DNA of 64,000 nt, from NCBI RefSeq assembly GCF_014750655.1, contig NZ_JABBXD010000002.1:295536-359535 (forward strand), read 5' to 3'. The notes beneath the pieces were generated by a model. That model did not search any database and was not told where the DNA came from. It saw only the letters and a program-made list of their open reading frames with translations. A program made the translations under genes and the position numbers. Position 1 is the first letter of the stretch. The number at the start of each line of letters is the position of its first letter. Positions 35,103-44,716 of this stretch are shown here, one piece after another. Source of the DNA: Salinimonas profundi (GTDB lineage: Bacteria > Pseudomonadota > Gammaproteobacteria > Enterobacterales > Alteromonadaceae).

Positions 35103-37982
35103 TTAGAAAGTCAGAGTTACGTTAGTGAACAGGTAACGACCCAATGTATCGTAGAAGCCTGCTACTGTGTTAGCGTTTGTCGCCAATGCACTACCTACAA
35201 GAGGTGGCTCTTTATCAAGTACGTTGTTCACACCAGCAGAGATGCGAAGGTTCTCGTTAAAGATGTAGCTACCTGACAGGTCAAAGAAGCTATATGCACT
35301 GATTTGATCTTCAGTACCTTCAATATCAACCTCGCCATAGTATCTCCAACGTGCAATTACGCTGTAATCACCCATATTGTAGTTTGCACTCACTGTATGA
35401 CGCCATTCAGGTTGCGCAAAACAGTCAACACTTACTACACCAGAGCAATCGTAATCCTGGCTTGGATCAGCAGTAAGAGGCTTGAACGTCTTCTCAAGGT
35501 TGTAAGAACCAATCATGCTCAGACCCAGAGTGCCTTCACCAACATCTACAGAGTAACGTGTATCCACGTCAACACCGCGAAGCTTAATACCACCGATATT
35601 GTCAGTCAGGTTTGTTACATACGCATCCTGAGTTAACCACAGGCTACCTGCCGGGCTACGTTGGATGTTGTCACAGAACTGGCCTGTCTGACCACAAATG
35701 TTAACAATACGTTGCGCACCAACAGAACCAATCGTCTTTTCAACTTCTATATCAAAGTAATCTAGTGAGAAGTTAAAGCCATCAAATGGTGAACCTACTA
35801 AGCCAATGGTATAGGTATCGGCTTCCTCAGGATCAAGATTAGGGTTACCACCTGTTAACTGGTTGTTCTGATCTGCAGGGTTAGGACTGATATTTCCATA
35901 TTGGTCAGCAGTCACGCCGGTAAGCGCACATTGCTCTGCAGTAAGTGCTGGCTCATCGCCGGCACATGGGTCGGTACCCTGCCACAACCCTACGCTTTGC
36001 GCTGCAAACAGCTCAGCAACGTTTGGAGCACGGATTGCACGGTTCCAACTACCACGAAGTTTCCAGTCTTCATTGATTGCCCAGTCAATACCTACTTTAT
36101 ACGTATTCGCATTACCAGATGTAGAGTAATCAGAGAAACGGAAGCCAAGGTCAACAACCAATGCTTCAACACCAGTCATACCCTCAATAACAGGTACACT
36201 AATCTCACCAAAGATATCGTTAACGTCAAAGCCACCAATCAGACTTTCAGTCGGACCACCCTGACCTACCAAAGAACCTTCCTGATAAATGCTGTCAGCA
36301 ATACGTTCAAAATCAGTCTCACGACGCTCAAAACCGAACGAGGCACCAACCGGAGTAACCGCACCAGGGAAAGCAAAACCAAACTCACCTGCTACATAGC
36401 CCTGATAAACTTCAAGAACTGTAGTACCGTTTAGAATCGCCGTACCAGATAGTTGACCGGCCTGCTCAGGTGTAACGCCGCCTGGGGTGAATACCTGATA
36501 AAGCAAGCAATCATCTTCACATGTGCTACCTACTTCGCCAACGCGAGGGGCAATCAGAGGAAGATTTAAATCGTTGATGTATGCAGATGACGAAGATGTC
36601 GAACCATACATATAGTTCACATCATAAGACCAGTTATCTGTTAACCAGCCATCAACACCCACAACAATACGGAATGCGTTATGCTGAAGATTATCAGCAC
36701 GAGGACCACCTTCAACGTTACGCTTACCAATGTAAGCTACGAATTGGTCATCAGGACCTTGACCTAATGCTTCTTGCAGCTGTGCAGCCTGGGCATCTGT
36801 AATTAGCGGGTTGTTGTAGTCAAACAGATACTCAGCACCATAGAACGTACCTGATTCAGCGATCTGACCAGCGGTTTTATCCTGCATGAACGATGTTTCA
36901 AGGTATACACGCGCGCTGTCATTTACTTCATACTCGGCAAAAGAACCTAAAGAGAAGCGTTCGTTAGGACGCATGAAGTGGTTAATTGGTGCATAGTTAT
37001 ACAGGTTGTTTGCTTCTGATTGCGGCAGGAAGCTTCCATCACCCTGAAGTGCCCAGAAAAGTTCTGTTGTATAATCCACATCACGTGGAGCATCTGCACT
37101 GGCTACCGGCGTATTTACCGGGTAGAAGAAGAAGTTTGGCGAAACAGCAGTTGATGAACCACCACACGCTGTGGCTGAAGTATTCAGTGCACATGAACTG
37201 TAGTCACGCTCACCCTGCAGCATCTCATTGTTACGACGCCATACCGCATAGACAGTTGCATGACCACGACCGCCGTCAAAGTCACCACCAGCAGTGATAT
37301 TCAGGTTGTACGACTCACCACCGATACCATTGCTACCATCAGGGTAATCATAGCCAGCTTCGTCCATCAAACCTTGCATATAGCTGTTATCGTTATTGTG
37401 CTGATAACCAGCTGCGCCAGCTTCAATTTCAAGGCCGGTAAACTCGGTGTCCATCACAAAGTTAACAACACCAGAAACGGCGTCAGCACCATATACTGTT
37501 GATGCACCACCGGTTAATACGTCTACACGCTTAACCAGAGAGGCTGGAATTTGGTTGATGTCAGGTGCCTGGCTGTATACACCGCCTGGTTGCATACGGC
37601 GACCGTTAATAAGAACCAGCGTACGGTTGGAACCCAAACCACGAAGGTCAAGTGTTGCTGTACCGGTAGAGCCGTTAGCCTGGAAAGAAGTTTCTGCAGC
37701 TTCGATTTGCGGCAGCGTGTTCATAACATCTTCAACACGCGTAAAACCAGTTGATTCGATTACCGCTGCATCGATCGCCAATACAGGGCTTGATGTTTCC
37801 AGGTCAGTACGCTTGATACGTGAACCTGTTACTGAAATCTTTTCAACGTTTTGAGCCTGGTCTTGCTCTGACCCTTCAGCATCTTGTGCCATTACCGGGT
37901 TTGCTGCAAAAAGTGCAGCAGAGGCAGCACCAAAAGCGCACGCAAGCTTCACTGACTTTGCCAGTTTATTATTTGTAAACAT
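35103..37982 (-). CDS. Large TonB-dependent receptor
   Basis: 959-residue outer-membrane receptor. The N-terminus MFTNNKLAKSVKLACAFGAASAALFA is the unusual signal seen in Alteromonadales receptors, and VEKISVTGSRIKRTDLETSSPV is the TonB-box/plug start. The plug contains VLINGRRMQPGG and VDVLTGGASTVYGADAVSGVVNFV, and the barrel ends in FTNVTLTF with a terminal phenylalanine. The size and the VTGSRIKR start fit the oar/peptide- or polysaccharide-type receptors of this group; the substrate is not clear. It has a strong terminator, and its leader shares the TCCAGGGAGA block with the second receptor. No glycan-degrading genes flank it. Confidence 0.95.
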   Translation of the reverse strand: MFTNNKLAKSVKLACAFGAASAALFAANPVMAQDAEGSEQDQAQNVEKISVTGSRIKRTDLETSSPVLAIDAAVIESTGFTRVEDVMNTLPQIEAAETSFQANGSTGTATLDLRGLGSNRTLVLINGRRMQPGGVYSQAPDINQIPASLVKRVDVLTGGASTVYGADAVSGVVNFVMDTEFTGLEIEAGAAGYQHNNDNSYMQGLMDEAGYDYPDGSNGIGGESYNLNITAGGDFDGGRGHATVYAVWRRNNEMLQGERDYSSCALNTSATACGGSSTAVSPNFFFYPVNTPVASADAPRDVDYTTELFWALQGDGSFLPQSEANNLYNYAPINHFMRPNERFSLGSFAEYEVNDSARVYLETSFMQDKTAGQIAESGTFYGAEYLFDYNNPLITDAQAAQLQEALGQGPDDQFVAYIGKRNVEGGPRADNLQHNAFRIVVGVDGWLTDNWSYDVNYMYGSTSSSSAYINDLNLPLIAPRVGEVGSTCEDDCLLYQVFTPGGVTPEQAGQLSGTAILNGTTVLEVYQGYVAGEFGFAFPGAVTPVGASFGFERRETDFERIADSIYQEGSLVGQGGPTESLIGGFDVNDIFGEISVPVIEGMTGVEALVVDLGFRFSDYSTSGNANTYKVGIDWAINEDWKLRGSWNRAIRAPNVAELFAAQSVGLWQGTDPCAGDEPALTAEQCALTGVTADQYGNISPNPADQNNQLTGGNPNLDPEEADTYTIGLVGSPFDGFNFSLDYFDIEVEKTIGSVGAQRIVNICGQTGQFCDNIQRSPAGSLWLTQDAYVTNLTDNIGGIKLRGVDVDTRYSVDVGEGTLGLSMIGSYNLEKTFKPLTADPSQDYDCSGVVSVDCFAQPEWRHTVSANYNMGDYSVIARWRYYGEVDIEGTEDQISAYSFFDLSGSYIFNENLRISAGVNNVLDKEPPLVGSALATNANTVAGFYDTLGRYLFTNVTLTF

Positions 37983-38493
37983 GTATTGTGTCTCCCTGGA
38001 CCACTAAATGATTTAGTGATGGTAATATAAATCGTTAAAACGACTTTTTATTTAAGTAAGACTCATGGCCTTGGAATGATAATAACCACATCGAAGTTGT
38101 GCGGTCAACTGTCTTCAGCGTGAGATGAAAAGAAAATTGAACTTTTTTATGCCCGCTTTTTGGGCAGCTCTGTCAATGTTTAGTTACAGGACGTTAACAA
38201 TCGCACACGTCTTTTAAATGAAAAGAATCATTCAATCCTGAGTGTAATTTTCTTACAGCTTATAAATTAGGCGCTCGAAGCTCGCACGTAGAATGAATAA
38301 ACATCTATTTAGAAATTATAAATATGCACCAAACACAGTCAAATCGCACACATTATTTTAACAATAATTTATATGATAAATTTTTTATCCTTATCAATAT
38401 GCGATTTTTTTAATTTACGTGAAAAAGTGAAAAGCTCTTTGATTTTTAAATGCAAGCATTAACAAGTAAGAATAATTTGAAAGTAAAAGACAT
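37983..38493. other. AT-rich leader region of the first large TonB receptor
   Basis: No gene. It should hold the receptor promoter. A perfect inverted repeat GATAAA-ttt-TTTATC lies at 38375-38389 in an AT-rich block. The ribosome-binding block (TCCAGGGAGACAC) is 10-20 bases before the ATG. No riboswitch was recognised. Confidence 0.4.
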
Positions 38494-38519
38494 AAAAAAG
38501 GCCGGTCTGAGACCGGCCT
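38494..38519 (-). terminator. Terminator after the second large TonB receptor gene
   Basis: On the minus strand AGGCCGGTC-TCA-GACCGGCCT forms a nine-base stem followed by TTTTT; it starts 23 bases after the receptor stop. Confidence 0.9.
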
Positions 38520-38541
38520 GTTCTGTTGTTAAAGTGACGTC

Positions 38542-41463
38542 TTATTCAAATCGAATTGTCACGCCCGCATTTACACGACGACCAACCAGGTCATACAGCG
38601 GGTCAAAGGTATAGCCCGGAGGTACTTTGTTAAATACGTTTCTTACGCCCAGGAACAACTCCATGTTGTCATCCAGGTCATAATTAACGCTCACATCGTG
38701 TGTCCAGATAGAACCTACGAAACTGATGTCCTGATCTTCAGTGGAATCACCACCCGGAGAAACATCAAACAACGCACTTCTGTCGATGAAACGACTCGTA
38801 TAGTTCACACTCCACTGGTCGATACGGTAATCGACGATAGTACGGAACTGGTATGAAGGATCACCCACCTCACCGTCTTCTACGTTAATTTCATCAGGAC
38901 GATCCTGGAAGGCATACTCATTCAGTTCGTTAACCTTATTACCCTGAATGTTGAAACGTAACTCTCCCGGCAGATCGAAGCGCTCCAAATCAGTGGTATA
39001 ACGAATCTGCATTTCAAGACCCGACGTCGTCAGTGCTGACGCATTAATAAAACCTGAACGAACCAGCGTGATATCGTTCGTTGTAGGATCACGATCGATT
39101 TGACTACAGAAACCTGCATCAGGGCCACCCGTCGCATCTACGCAGTTATCAAGGATGTCTTGAGATAATACTTGAGTTATTGCATCTGTAATTTCAATAT
39201 CATACCAGTCTAGGGTAACAGACAGGTTTTCTATGAAAGTTGGTGTCCATACTACACCTACGGTGCGCGATTCACTTTCTTCTGAGAAGAGATCAGGGTT
39301 ACCACCAGATAGCGTGTCGATGCTCACGTTATCGTTCGCTTCGAAGCCTGCTGGAATGCCCAGCGCAGCACAGTTTGCGACACGATCCGGATCATCATTG
39401 ATGTTATCGGCATCACACGGATCGTTGATGTTTGCAAAGCCTGGAGATTGAGGGCTAAACGCCTCGTCTACGTTAGGCGCACGTACCGCTTCACCGATGG
39501 TACCGCGAAGACGTACATCTTCAATAGGTGACCACAGAAAGCCCACTTGCCATGCATCTGCACTACCTGCGTGCGAGTAGTCGGCAGAACGGAATGCACC
39601 ATCAAATGACAGCTCTCTGGCCATAAACACATCTGACAATACGGGTAAACGCACCTCAACGAAGAATTCTTCTACGTCGTAGCCGCCGAATGAGTCAGGC
39701 GTTGCTGCGTTCGTGAAGAAGCCCGCTTTAGTGAACTCATCAGTTGTCGTCGTTACTTCTTCTTCACGGTACTCGTAACCTACAGCAAAGCCAACCGGAC
39801 CACCTGGCAGCTCGAAATAGTTCGTTGAATCAAACGATACCGTTGCACCATACATATCCTGCGTCAGCTCGTCTTCACGGGTAACAGTACCAGAAACGAA
39901 GTCTTGCGCTGCTGAAGATGCATTGCCAAATCCAAACGGATTGAATGGCACACACTGGTCACCATTTACTTCAGCTGGATCTTCATAATCTTCGCCCTGT
40001 GCATCAGGTACCTGACTACGACAGGCAAAGCTGGCAGTGGATGGATCGTACACCGAGTCTAACGCTGCTTCTAAGTTTGTAGGAATCAGGTCATTCAGTG
40101 TTTTACGAATATTAGATGTTTGACCATGTGTATAATACACATCATAATCAAAATCAGTATTAGCCAGTGTAAAATAACCCTCGAAGCCACCAACAACGCG
40201 GAAAAGACGACGATCGTTTGATGCAGAGCGATTACCGATATCATCGAAGAAACGCGCCATTGGAACAGTTGTCTGACCATTATTCAATAGTGTCTGACGT
40301 GTGGCGTCATCCAGATATACGTTGTCTTCAACATTGATTGACAGACCACCAAAATCAAAAGATGGCTGGAATTGCTGCGCGATATCTTTATCTACGTATT
40401 TAACATCACCGTAGAAGCGCATCTTGTCAGTCAGATCATAACGGAACGTACTGGCCAGCGTAATTGTTTCCTGGTCAGGGATATAGTTCTCATAATTTTC
40501 TGTGAAAAAGACTGAGTCGTAGGGCTGGTCGAAACTACCAAAGGCAAAGCTGTTGGTACCATCACGCATTACCTGCTCTGTACCCACACCACCTGGGGTA
40601 AAGGTCAGACGAGACGCATCATCAAACGGATTGATAACACCAAAACCATTAATCATTTCTGAACCGACATTACGCACGCGCAGGCGATCAGGAATGCCAT
40701 CTTCTTCACCGGTATCATCCGGATTTACGATGGTTCCCCAGTTTGCAGCTTGTTGCAGCTCAGGGATCAGCACTTCGTTAATGCTGCTTTTCGACGCGAA
40801 GAATGTCACGTTACCACGACCATCATCAGTCGTCGCACCCGTTAAAAGACTTAGTGTATTACTGCGAGCGCCGATGCTTTCAGTATCAGTAGAGCCTGTC
40901 GCGCGAAGCTCAACGCCTTCATAGTCATCACGAAGGATAACGTTGACAACACCTGCTACAGCGTCAGAACCGTAGATTGCAGACGCGCCACCGGTGATGA
41001 CTTCAATGCGATCAATCATCGCGGCCGGAATCGCACCTGTATCAACCGCATTAGAGAATGGTGAGCCGGCGACGTGACGCTTGCCATTTACCAGCGTCAA
41101 TGTACGCGTGTCACCTAATGAACGCAGGTCAGGTGAACTCAATCCCGCGTTTGCATTTGAATTGTTGTTACCAATCAGTGTGCTGCCTGCAGCAATGGCA
41201 GGTAATTCAGCAAGAATTGAACCCAGATCCGGCGAACCGAAGCGCTCAATTTCAGCAGCGCCTACTGTTACGATTGGGGCTGGTGTAGATAGCTCTGGAC
41301 GTGCGATACGCGAACCTGTTACAGAAATTTTCTCTACTGTAACGTCATCGTCTTCACTTTGGGTTTCCTGCGCGAACGCCGCGCCTGATGTGGAAATGGC
41401 TAAAGCAGTACCGAAGGCACAAGCCAGTCGGACAGACTTGGCTATCCTTGAGTTATTGAACAT
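38542..41463 (-). CDS. Large TonB-dependent receptor
   Basis: 973-residue outer-membrane receptor, related to the 959-residue one. The N-terminus MFNNSRIAKSVRLACAFGTALAIS shares the K/R-x-AKSVxLACAFG signal with that protein. VEKISVTGSRIARPELSTPAP begins the plug, which has TLTLVNGKRHVAGSPF and IEVITGGASAIYGSDAVAGVVNVIL. The C-terminal strand reads RRVNAGVTIRFE. The middle of the barrel is rich in Asp/Asn loops, as usual for marine receptors. Substrate unknown. It has a terminator 23 bases after its stop and is transcribed separately from both the first receptor and kynA. Confidence 0.95.
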   Translation of the reverse strand: MFNNSRIAKSVRLACAFGTALAISTSGAAFAQETQSEDDDVTVEKISVTGSRIARPELSTPAPIVTVGAAEIERFGSPDLGSILAELPAIAAGSTLIGNNNSNANAGLSSPDLRSLGDTRTLTLVNGKRHVAGSPFSNAVDTGAIPAAMIDRIEVITGGASAIYGSDAVAGVVNVILRDDYEGVELRATGSTDTESIGARSNTLSLLTGATTDDGRGNVTFFASKSSINEVLIPELQQAANWGTIVNPDDTGEEDGIPDRLRVRNVGSEMINGFGVINPFDDASRLTFTPGGVGTEQVMRDGTNSFAFGSFDQPYDSVFFTENYENYIPDQETITLASTFRYDLTDKMRFYGDVKYVDKDIAQQFQPSFDFGGLSINVEDNVYLDDATRQTLLNNGQTTVPMARFFDDIGNRSASNDRRLFRVVGGFEGYFTLANTDFDYDVYYTHGQTSNIRKTLNDLIPTNLEAALDSVYDPSTASFACRSQVPDAQGEDYEDPAEVNGDQCVPFNPFGFGNASSAAQDFVSGTVTREDELTQDMYGATVSFDSTNYFELPGGPVGFAVGYEYREEEVTTTTDEFTKAGFFTNAATPDSFGGYDVEEFFVEVRLPVLSDVFMARELSFDGAFRSADYSHAGSADAWQVGFLWSPIEDVRLRGTIGEAVRAPNVDEAFSPQSPGFANINDPCDADNINDDPDRVANCAALGIPAGFEANDNVSIDTLSGGNPDLFSEESESRTVGVVWTPTFIENLSVTLDWYDIEITDAITQVLSQDILDNCVDATGGPDAGFCSQIDRDPTTNDITLVRSGFINASALTTSGLEMQIRYTTDLERFDLPGELRFNIQGNKVNELNEYAFQDRPDEINVEDGEVGDPSYQFRTIVDYRIDQWSVNYTSRFIDRSALFDVSPGGDSTEDQDISFVGSIWTHDVSVNYDLDDNMELFLGVRNVFNKVPPGYTFDPLYDLVGRRVNAGVTIRFE

Positions 41464-41775
41464 CTTTTTTCTCCCTGGAACGCTATTCCATCAGCAAATA
41501 ATTTATTTGTTATAATTGGTGATTATGCGGGCATTTTGACCCGAGGGAGATATTACCCATAATTTATTAAGAGTTTCAATATGTAGATACAAGTAAATAT
41601 TAAATCTTTTGTAAAGTTTACTTTGTAATGAAAATGGGGCTACAAAAAAGCAGCCCGACACTCGAAACCAAACTTATTTCTTTTAAAATCAATAATTAAA
41701 ATTAATTTATGCACGATTTGTAGTTTTATTACGCCTCACTGCCCCACTTTGTGAAACATAAGTTTTTTTCAATAT
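41464..41775. other. Leader of the second TonB receptor and 3' side of kynA
   Basis: No gene found in 312 bases. A TCCAGGGAGA block lies just ahead of the receptor start. On the kynA side, GGGCT and AGCCC flank TTTTTT (minus strand, near 41635-41660), an imperfect hairpin that could help end kynA transcription. Confidence 0.35.
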
Positions 41776-42864
41776 TCATGAATAATGAAAGCCAAAGTAG
41801 TGTTTTACCTGTTCAGGCAATGGCGGAAGCATATCTTTCGGCAGCAAGAATGTTGCGGTATTAAAAAAGTCAACGAAAATGCGATTCGATTCCGTTGTTT
41901 TTTTCAGATAATGGTGACCTGAGGATCCACCTGTCCCTATTTTCGTTCCTAACATACGTTGCACCATCATGGCATGACGGTAACGCCATATCGTTAGCTT
42001 CTCGTCGATTTCCGTTAAGGCTGTAATCAGCTGAAAGGGTAAGTTGAAGATAGGTTCCTCGGGATACTGTTTTATAAATAGCGTAGCGAGCATCGCTTCG
42101 TGGCTTAACCTGAACACACCATCCTTGCGCAGTGCCTCATATTTGTGCTTATCGAACAACGCATCAAAATTATCCCGTGTCCCCTGCCAGTCTTTAAGTT
42201 CCTGCGCTTTTTCTTTGTCAGATAAGGTGTCGTTTTCGCTAATGATTTTTTTGTCACTTGCCAATAGATCATCAGCAGCGCTCTTATAATGTTGCCAAAA
42301 AGCAAACTCATCTTTTTCTAATAAAGGCATTCTCGCCAGCCACTGATCGACTAACTCAAACAAGCTCGCTTTGTTCTCCAAAGCCTCCAGCAACTCGCGA
42401 TCTTTATAGGTAAGCCGGTTAAAGAAACTCTGCTTATCGAAGTCGATTCGATACTCACGTTTAAGTCCTAATGAAATTTCAAGCCGCTTAAACTGAATTG
42501 ACTGAAAACCTGATGCGGGTACCAGGTAGTCACGAAATGAAAGAAACTGCTGCGGTGTCATGGTCTCCATCACACTGATCTGGTCATTCATTAGTTGCTG
42601 AATCTGTATAATTCTGTGCAAACGATGAACCACACCAATGAGCTCATCGTCAGGCATTCGCTTTTGACTGAAGGTATCAATAATCGCATTAAGTTCGTGT
42701 AGCACCTGTTTGAACCAAAGCTCATAAACCTGATGCACGATAATAAACAACATTTCATCGTGAGCAGGCTCGCCATATTTTTCACTTTGGAATGCCTGCG
42801 CGCCGAGAATTTTATCCAGTTGCAAATAGTCGCCGTAGTAGACTGGGGTATCGTTTCTCTTCAT
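41776..42864 (-). CDS. kynA: Tryptophan 2,3-dioxygenase
   Basis: Heme enzyme opening the indole ring of tryptophan to N-formylkynurenine, the first step of the kynurenine route. The 362-residue protein carries the TDO block HDEMLFIIVHQVYELWFKQ, in which the His of the active site is present, and near the end RMLGTKIGTGGSSGHHYLKKT. It is longer than many bacterial KynA proteins (about 280). No other kynurenine gene is in the window, so the rest of the route must lie elsewhere. A TyrR-like box sits 88 bases upstream. It is divergent from the ComFB-like gene. Confidence 0.95.
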   Translation of the reverse strand: MKRNDTPVYYGDYLQLDKILGAQAFQSEKYGEPAHDEMLFIIVHQVYELWFKQVLHELNAIIDTFSQKRMPDDELIGVVHRLHRIIQIQQLMNDQISVMETMTPQQFLSFRDYLVPASGFQSIQFKRLEISLGLKREYRIDFDKQSFFNRLTYKDRELLEALENKASLFELVDQWLARMPLLEKDEFAFWQHYKSAADDLLASDKKIISENDTLSDKEKAQELKDWQGTRDNFDALFDKHKYEALRKDGVFRLSHEAMLATLFIKQYPEEPIFNLPFQLITALTEIDEKLTIWRYRHAMMVQRMLGTKIGTGGSSGHHYLKKTTESNRIFVDFFNTATFLLPKDMLPPLPEQVKHYFGFHYS

Positions 42865-42951
42865 TTCTAAAAACAGTTGCTAAATGAGAGTTTTAGTCTA
42901 ACACTTTGTTAACAGGGCGGGGAGTCACCGGTGTGTGCTGCCCGATGAAAT

Positions 42952-42969
42952 TGTAAAATCATCTGTACT
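42952..42969. promoter_or_regulatory. TyrR-like box ahead of kynA
   Basis: TGTAAA-atcatc-TGTACT matches TGTAAA-N6-TTTACA at 10 of 12 positions. It lies 88 bases upstream of kynA ATG and 39 bases upstream of the divergent ComFB-like gene, so either could be the target. One or two such matches are expected by chance in long searches. Confidence 0.35.
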
Positions 42970-43007
42970 GTGCTTTGCACAATGTTAGTTAATAATGGCG
43001 GTAATAC

Positions 43008-43286
43008 ATGAAGTTGCATAATGATATCCATAATTACTATGAACACCTTATTGTAGAAAGGATTGCGGCACTGGGGCTTGATAAAACGCACACGACCGAT
43101 TATCTGGCAGACCTGTGCTGCCTGGCACTTAATGAGGTTCCGCCCCGGTATATTCGATTTGAAGTGGATATGGCATTCTATTTGCCGCAGAGCGAGCGAC
43201 AGCAGATGGAAATGAACGTTGATTACGCCCTTACCAAAGCCAGAGAATTTTTAGACAGAGATTCGAGCAGAAAAGCGGGGAGTTAG
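43008..43286 (+). CDS. ComFB-family protein
   Basis: 92-residue soluble protein. The pattern NYYEHLIVERI...DYLADLCCLALNEVPPRYIRFEVD is that of the late-competence ComFB family (PF10719-like). ComFB members have been reported to bind cyclic dinucleotides, a point from the literature that is not readable here. It ends four bases before the 3' end of the convergent SRP RNA gene. No competence genes are nearby. The ATG 43008 start has no strong ribosome-binding bases (GGTAATAC). Confidence 0.82.
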   Translation: MKLHNDIHNYYEHLIVERIAALGLDKTHTTDYLADLCCLALNEVPPRYIRFEVDMAFYLPQSERQQMEMNVDYALTKAREFLDRDSSRKAGS

Positions 43287-43289
43287 GGT

Positions 43290-43397
43290 GGCAAGCCTCC
43301 AGCCACATCTCGGCACATGAGTCGTCTGCTGCGGCTGCTCCCTTCCGGGCCTGACCGAGTTCACAGAGTATCATTGCGAGAGGACCAAAGGCCTACC
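43290..43397 (-). ncRNA. ffs: 4.5S SRP RNA (small bacterial type)
   Basis: The minus strand contains the SRP apical core GGTCAGGCCCGGAAGGGAGCAGCC, almost the E. coli GGTCAGGTCCGGAAGGAAGCAGCC, which binds Ffh. The 5' end GGTAGGCC pairs with 3' GGCTTGCC to close the hairpin, giving about 108 bases. Further outer pairing (TTTGGTC with GGCTGGA) holds. It forms the signal recognition particle with Ffh for co-translational membrane targeting. Confidence 0.95.
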
Positions 43398-43444
43398 ATT
43401 GACACTTCGCGGGCCTGAAAGATTGCTCCAGACCAGCGGCGCGC

Positions 43445-43473
43445 ATTATGACGAGTTGCGCGCCAAGTTTCAA
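43445..43473 (-). promoter_or_regulatory. Sigma-70 promoter of the SRP RNA gene
   Basis: The minus strand has TTGAAA, a 17-base spacer and CATAAT, followed by a GC-rich discriminator GCGCGCCGC, typical of stringently controlled stable-RNA promoters. Its -35 overlaps the stop of the dehydrogenase gene. The predicted transcript starts about 40 bases upstream of the mature 5' end, so the precursor should be trimmed. Confidence 0.75.
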
Positions 43474-44528
43474 CCTTTGTTTTTGAAACGCTCTTCAGCA
43501 ATCACGTTCGCAACGCGGTTGGTCGCACGCCCTTCCGCATCGGCGCGCTCGAAGATCTCTTTCAACGTATCGCCGATTTGCTCTAAATGGTCACGAAGTG
43601 CTTCATTGGAAGATGACTCCATACGCTGGTGATAGATATCGATGACACCACCTGCGTTGATAACATAATCAGGCGCATAAACAATACCACGCTCCTGCAG
43701 AACATCACCTATCTCTTCGCGCGCCAACTGATTATTAGCCGCACCGGCAATCACCTTTGCTTTCAAAGTAGAAAGTGTTTCATCGTTAATTGAGGCACCC
43801 ATTGCACATGGCGCTACTACATCCACATCCAGACCGTAAATTTCTTCAGGTGCAACCGCTGTTGCGCCCAGCTCTTTTACCGCCCGATCTACGCCTTCTG
43901 GATAGATGTCTGTCACAAATAGTTTCGCGCCGGCGTTATGCAGATGTTCCGCCAGACGGTAACCAACATGTCCCATGCCCTGAATAGCCACTCTTACGCC
44001 ATTTAAATCTGATTTGAGCGCATGCTCAACAGACGCTTTAACGCCCACAAATACGCCGTATGCCGTAGAAGGCGCCGGGTTACCATCTGCCGTCTCACCG
44101 GCATAATGATAGTGGGCTTTGGTGCCGGCAATGTATTCAGACTCTTTGGCCATCGTTTTCAGATCGCTGACTGAGATGCCCGAATCTTCAGCGGTAAAGT
44201 ATTTACCGCCTAATGAATCAACGAACTTACCCATTGCGGTCATCATCTCTGGTGTTTTGACTTTGCGAGGGTCGCCGATAATGACTGACTTTCCGCCACC
44301 CAGCTTAAGGTTAGCCATGGCAGATTTATAGGTCATCCCTTTTGACAAGCGTAAAACGTCGGTCAGGGCTTCTGCGCTATTTACATACGGCCACATGCGA
44401 CAACCGCCCAGAGCCGGACCCAGATTTGTATTGTGTACCGCGATAATGGCACTTAACCCTGCCGCTTCGTCGTGATAAAACGCAACATGTTCATGGTTAT
44501 CAAATTCAGAGTGATCGAATACAGACAT
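43470..44528 (-). CDS. Glu/Leu/Phe/Val dehydrogenase, leucine-dehydrogenase type
   Basis: 352-residue NAD-dependent amino acid dehydrogenase. NLGPALGGCRMWPY and KGMTYKSAMANLKLGGGKSVIIGDP contain the two catalytic lysines of this family (Lys in GMTYK and in LGGGKS). RVAIQGMGHVGYRLAEHL is the NAD Rossmann loop. The length fits leucine dehydrogenases. In an aromatic catabolism block next to phenylalanine and tyrosine genes, phenylalanine dehydrogenase is an alternative; the substrate cannot be fixed from the sequence. A divergent Lrp/AsnC regulator lies 188 bases upstream and probably controls it. A weak TyrR-like site (44541-44558) is also near its start. Confidence 0.88.
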   Translation of the reverse strand: MSVFDHSEFDNHEHVAFYHDEAAGLSAIIAVHNTNLGPALGGCRMWPYVNSAEALTDVLRLSKGMTYKSAMANLKLGGGKSVIIGDPRKVKTPEMMTAMGKFVDSLGGKYFTAEDSGISVSDLKTMAKESEYIAGTKAHYHYAGETADGNPAPSTAYGVFVGVKASVEHALKSDLNGVRVAIQGMGHVGYRLAEHLHNAGAKLFVTDIYPEGVDRAVKELGATAVAPEEIYGLDVDVVAPCAMGASINDETLSTLKAKVIAGAANNQLAREEIGDVLQERGIVYAPDYVINAGGVIDIYHQRMESSSNEALRDHLEQIGDTLKEIFERADAEGRATNRVANVIAEERFKNKG

Positions 44529-44540
44529 AGGGCCTCAAAT

Positions 44541-44558
44541 TGTAGTCTAAAGTTTACG
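44541..44558. promoter_or_regulatory. Weak TyrR-like site ahead of the dehydrogenase
   Basis: TGTAGT-ctaaag-TTTACG matches 9 of 12 positions of the TyrR consensus. It lies 13 bases upstream of the dehydrogenase ATG, the same distance as the perfect box in front of tyrR. It could equally be an Lrp-like site or chance. Confidence 0.25.
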
Positions 44559-44716
44559 AGATTTTACCGATAAATCAGGAGGACATGCCTTGCGATGTTT
44601 GTTAATGAATTTAACATACGGAAACATCGATACTAGCATACTGTGATTGCTATGATGCTTATCCTAGATTCTTTTTCAATATATAATAGGCATCATAACA
44701 GCTTGGAATATTGTAC

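Noticed and set aside
35901..36434. Plus-strand frame of 177 codons
   Set aside because: It is antisense to the TonB receptor and has a skewed composition; shadow of the receptor frame.
38375..38389. GATAAA-ttt-TTTATC as Fur box for the large TonB receptor
   Set aside because: It lacks the AATGAGAATTATT pattern, and AT-rich palindromes arise easily by chance in this region.
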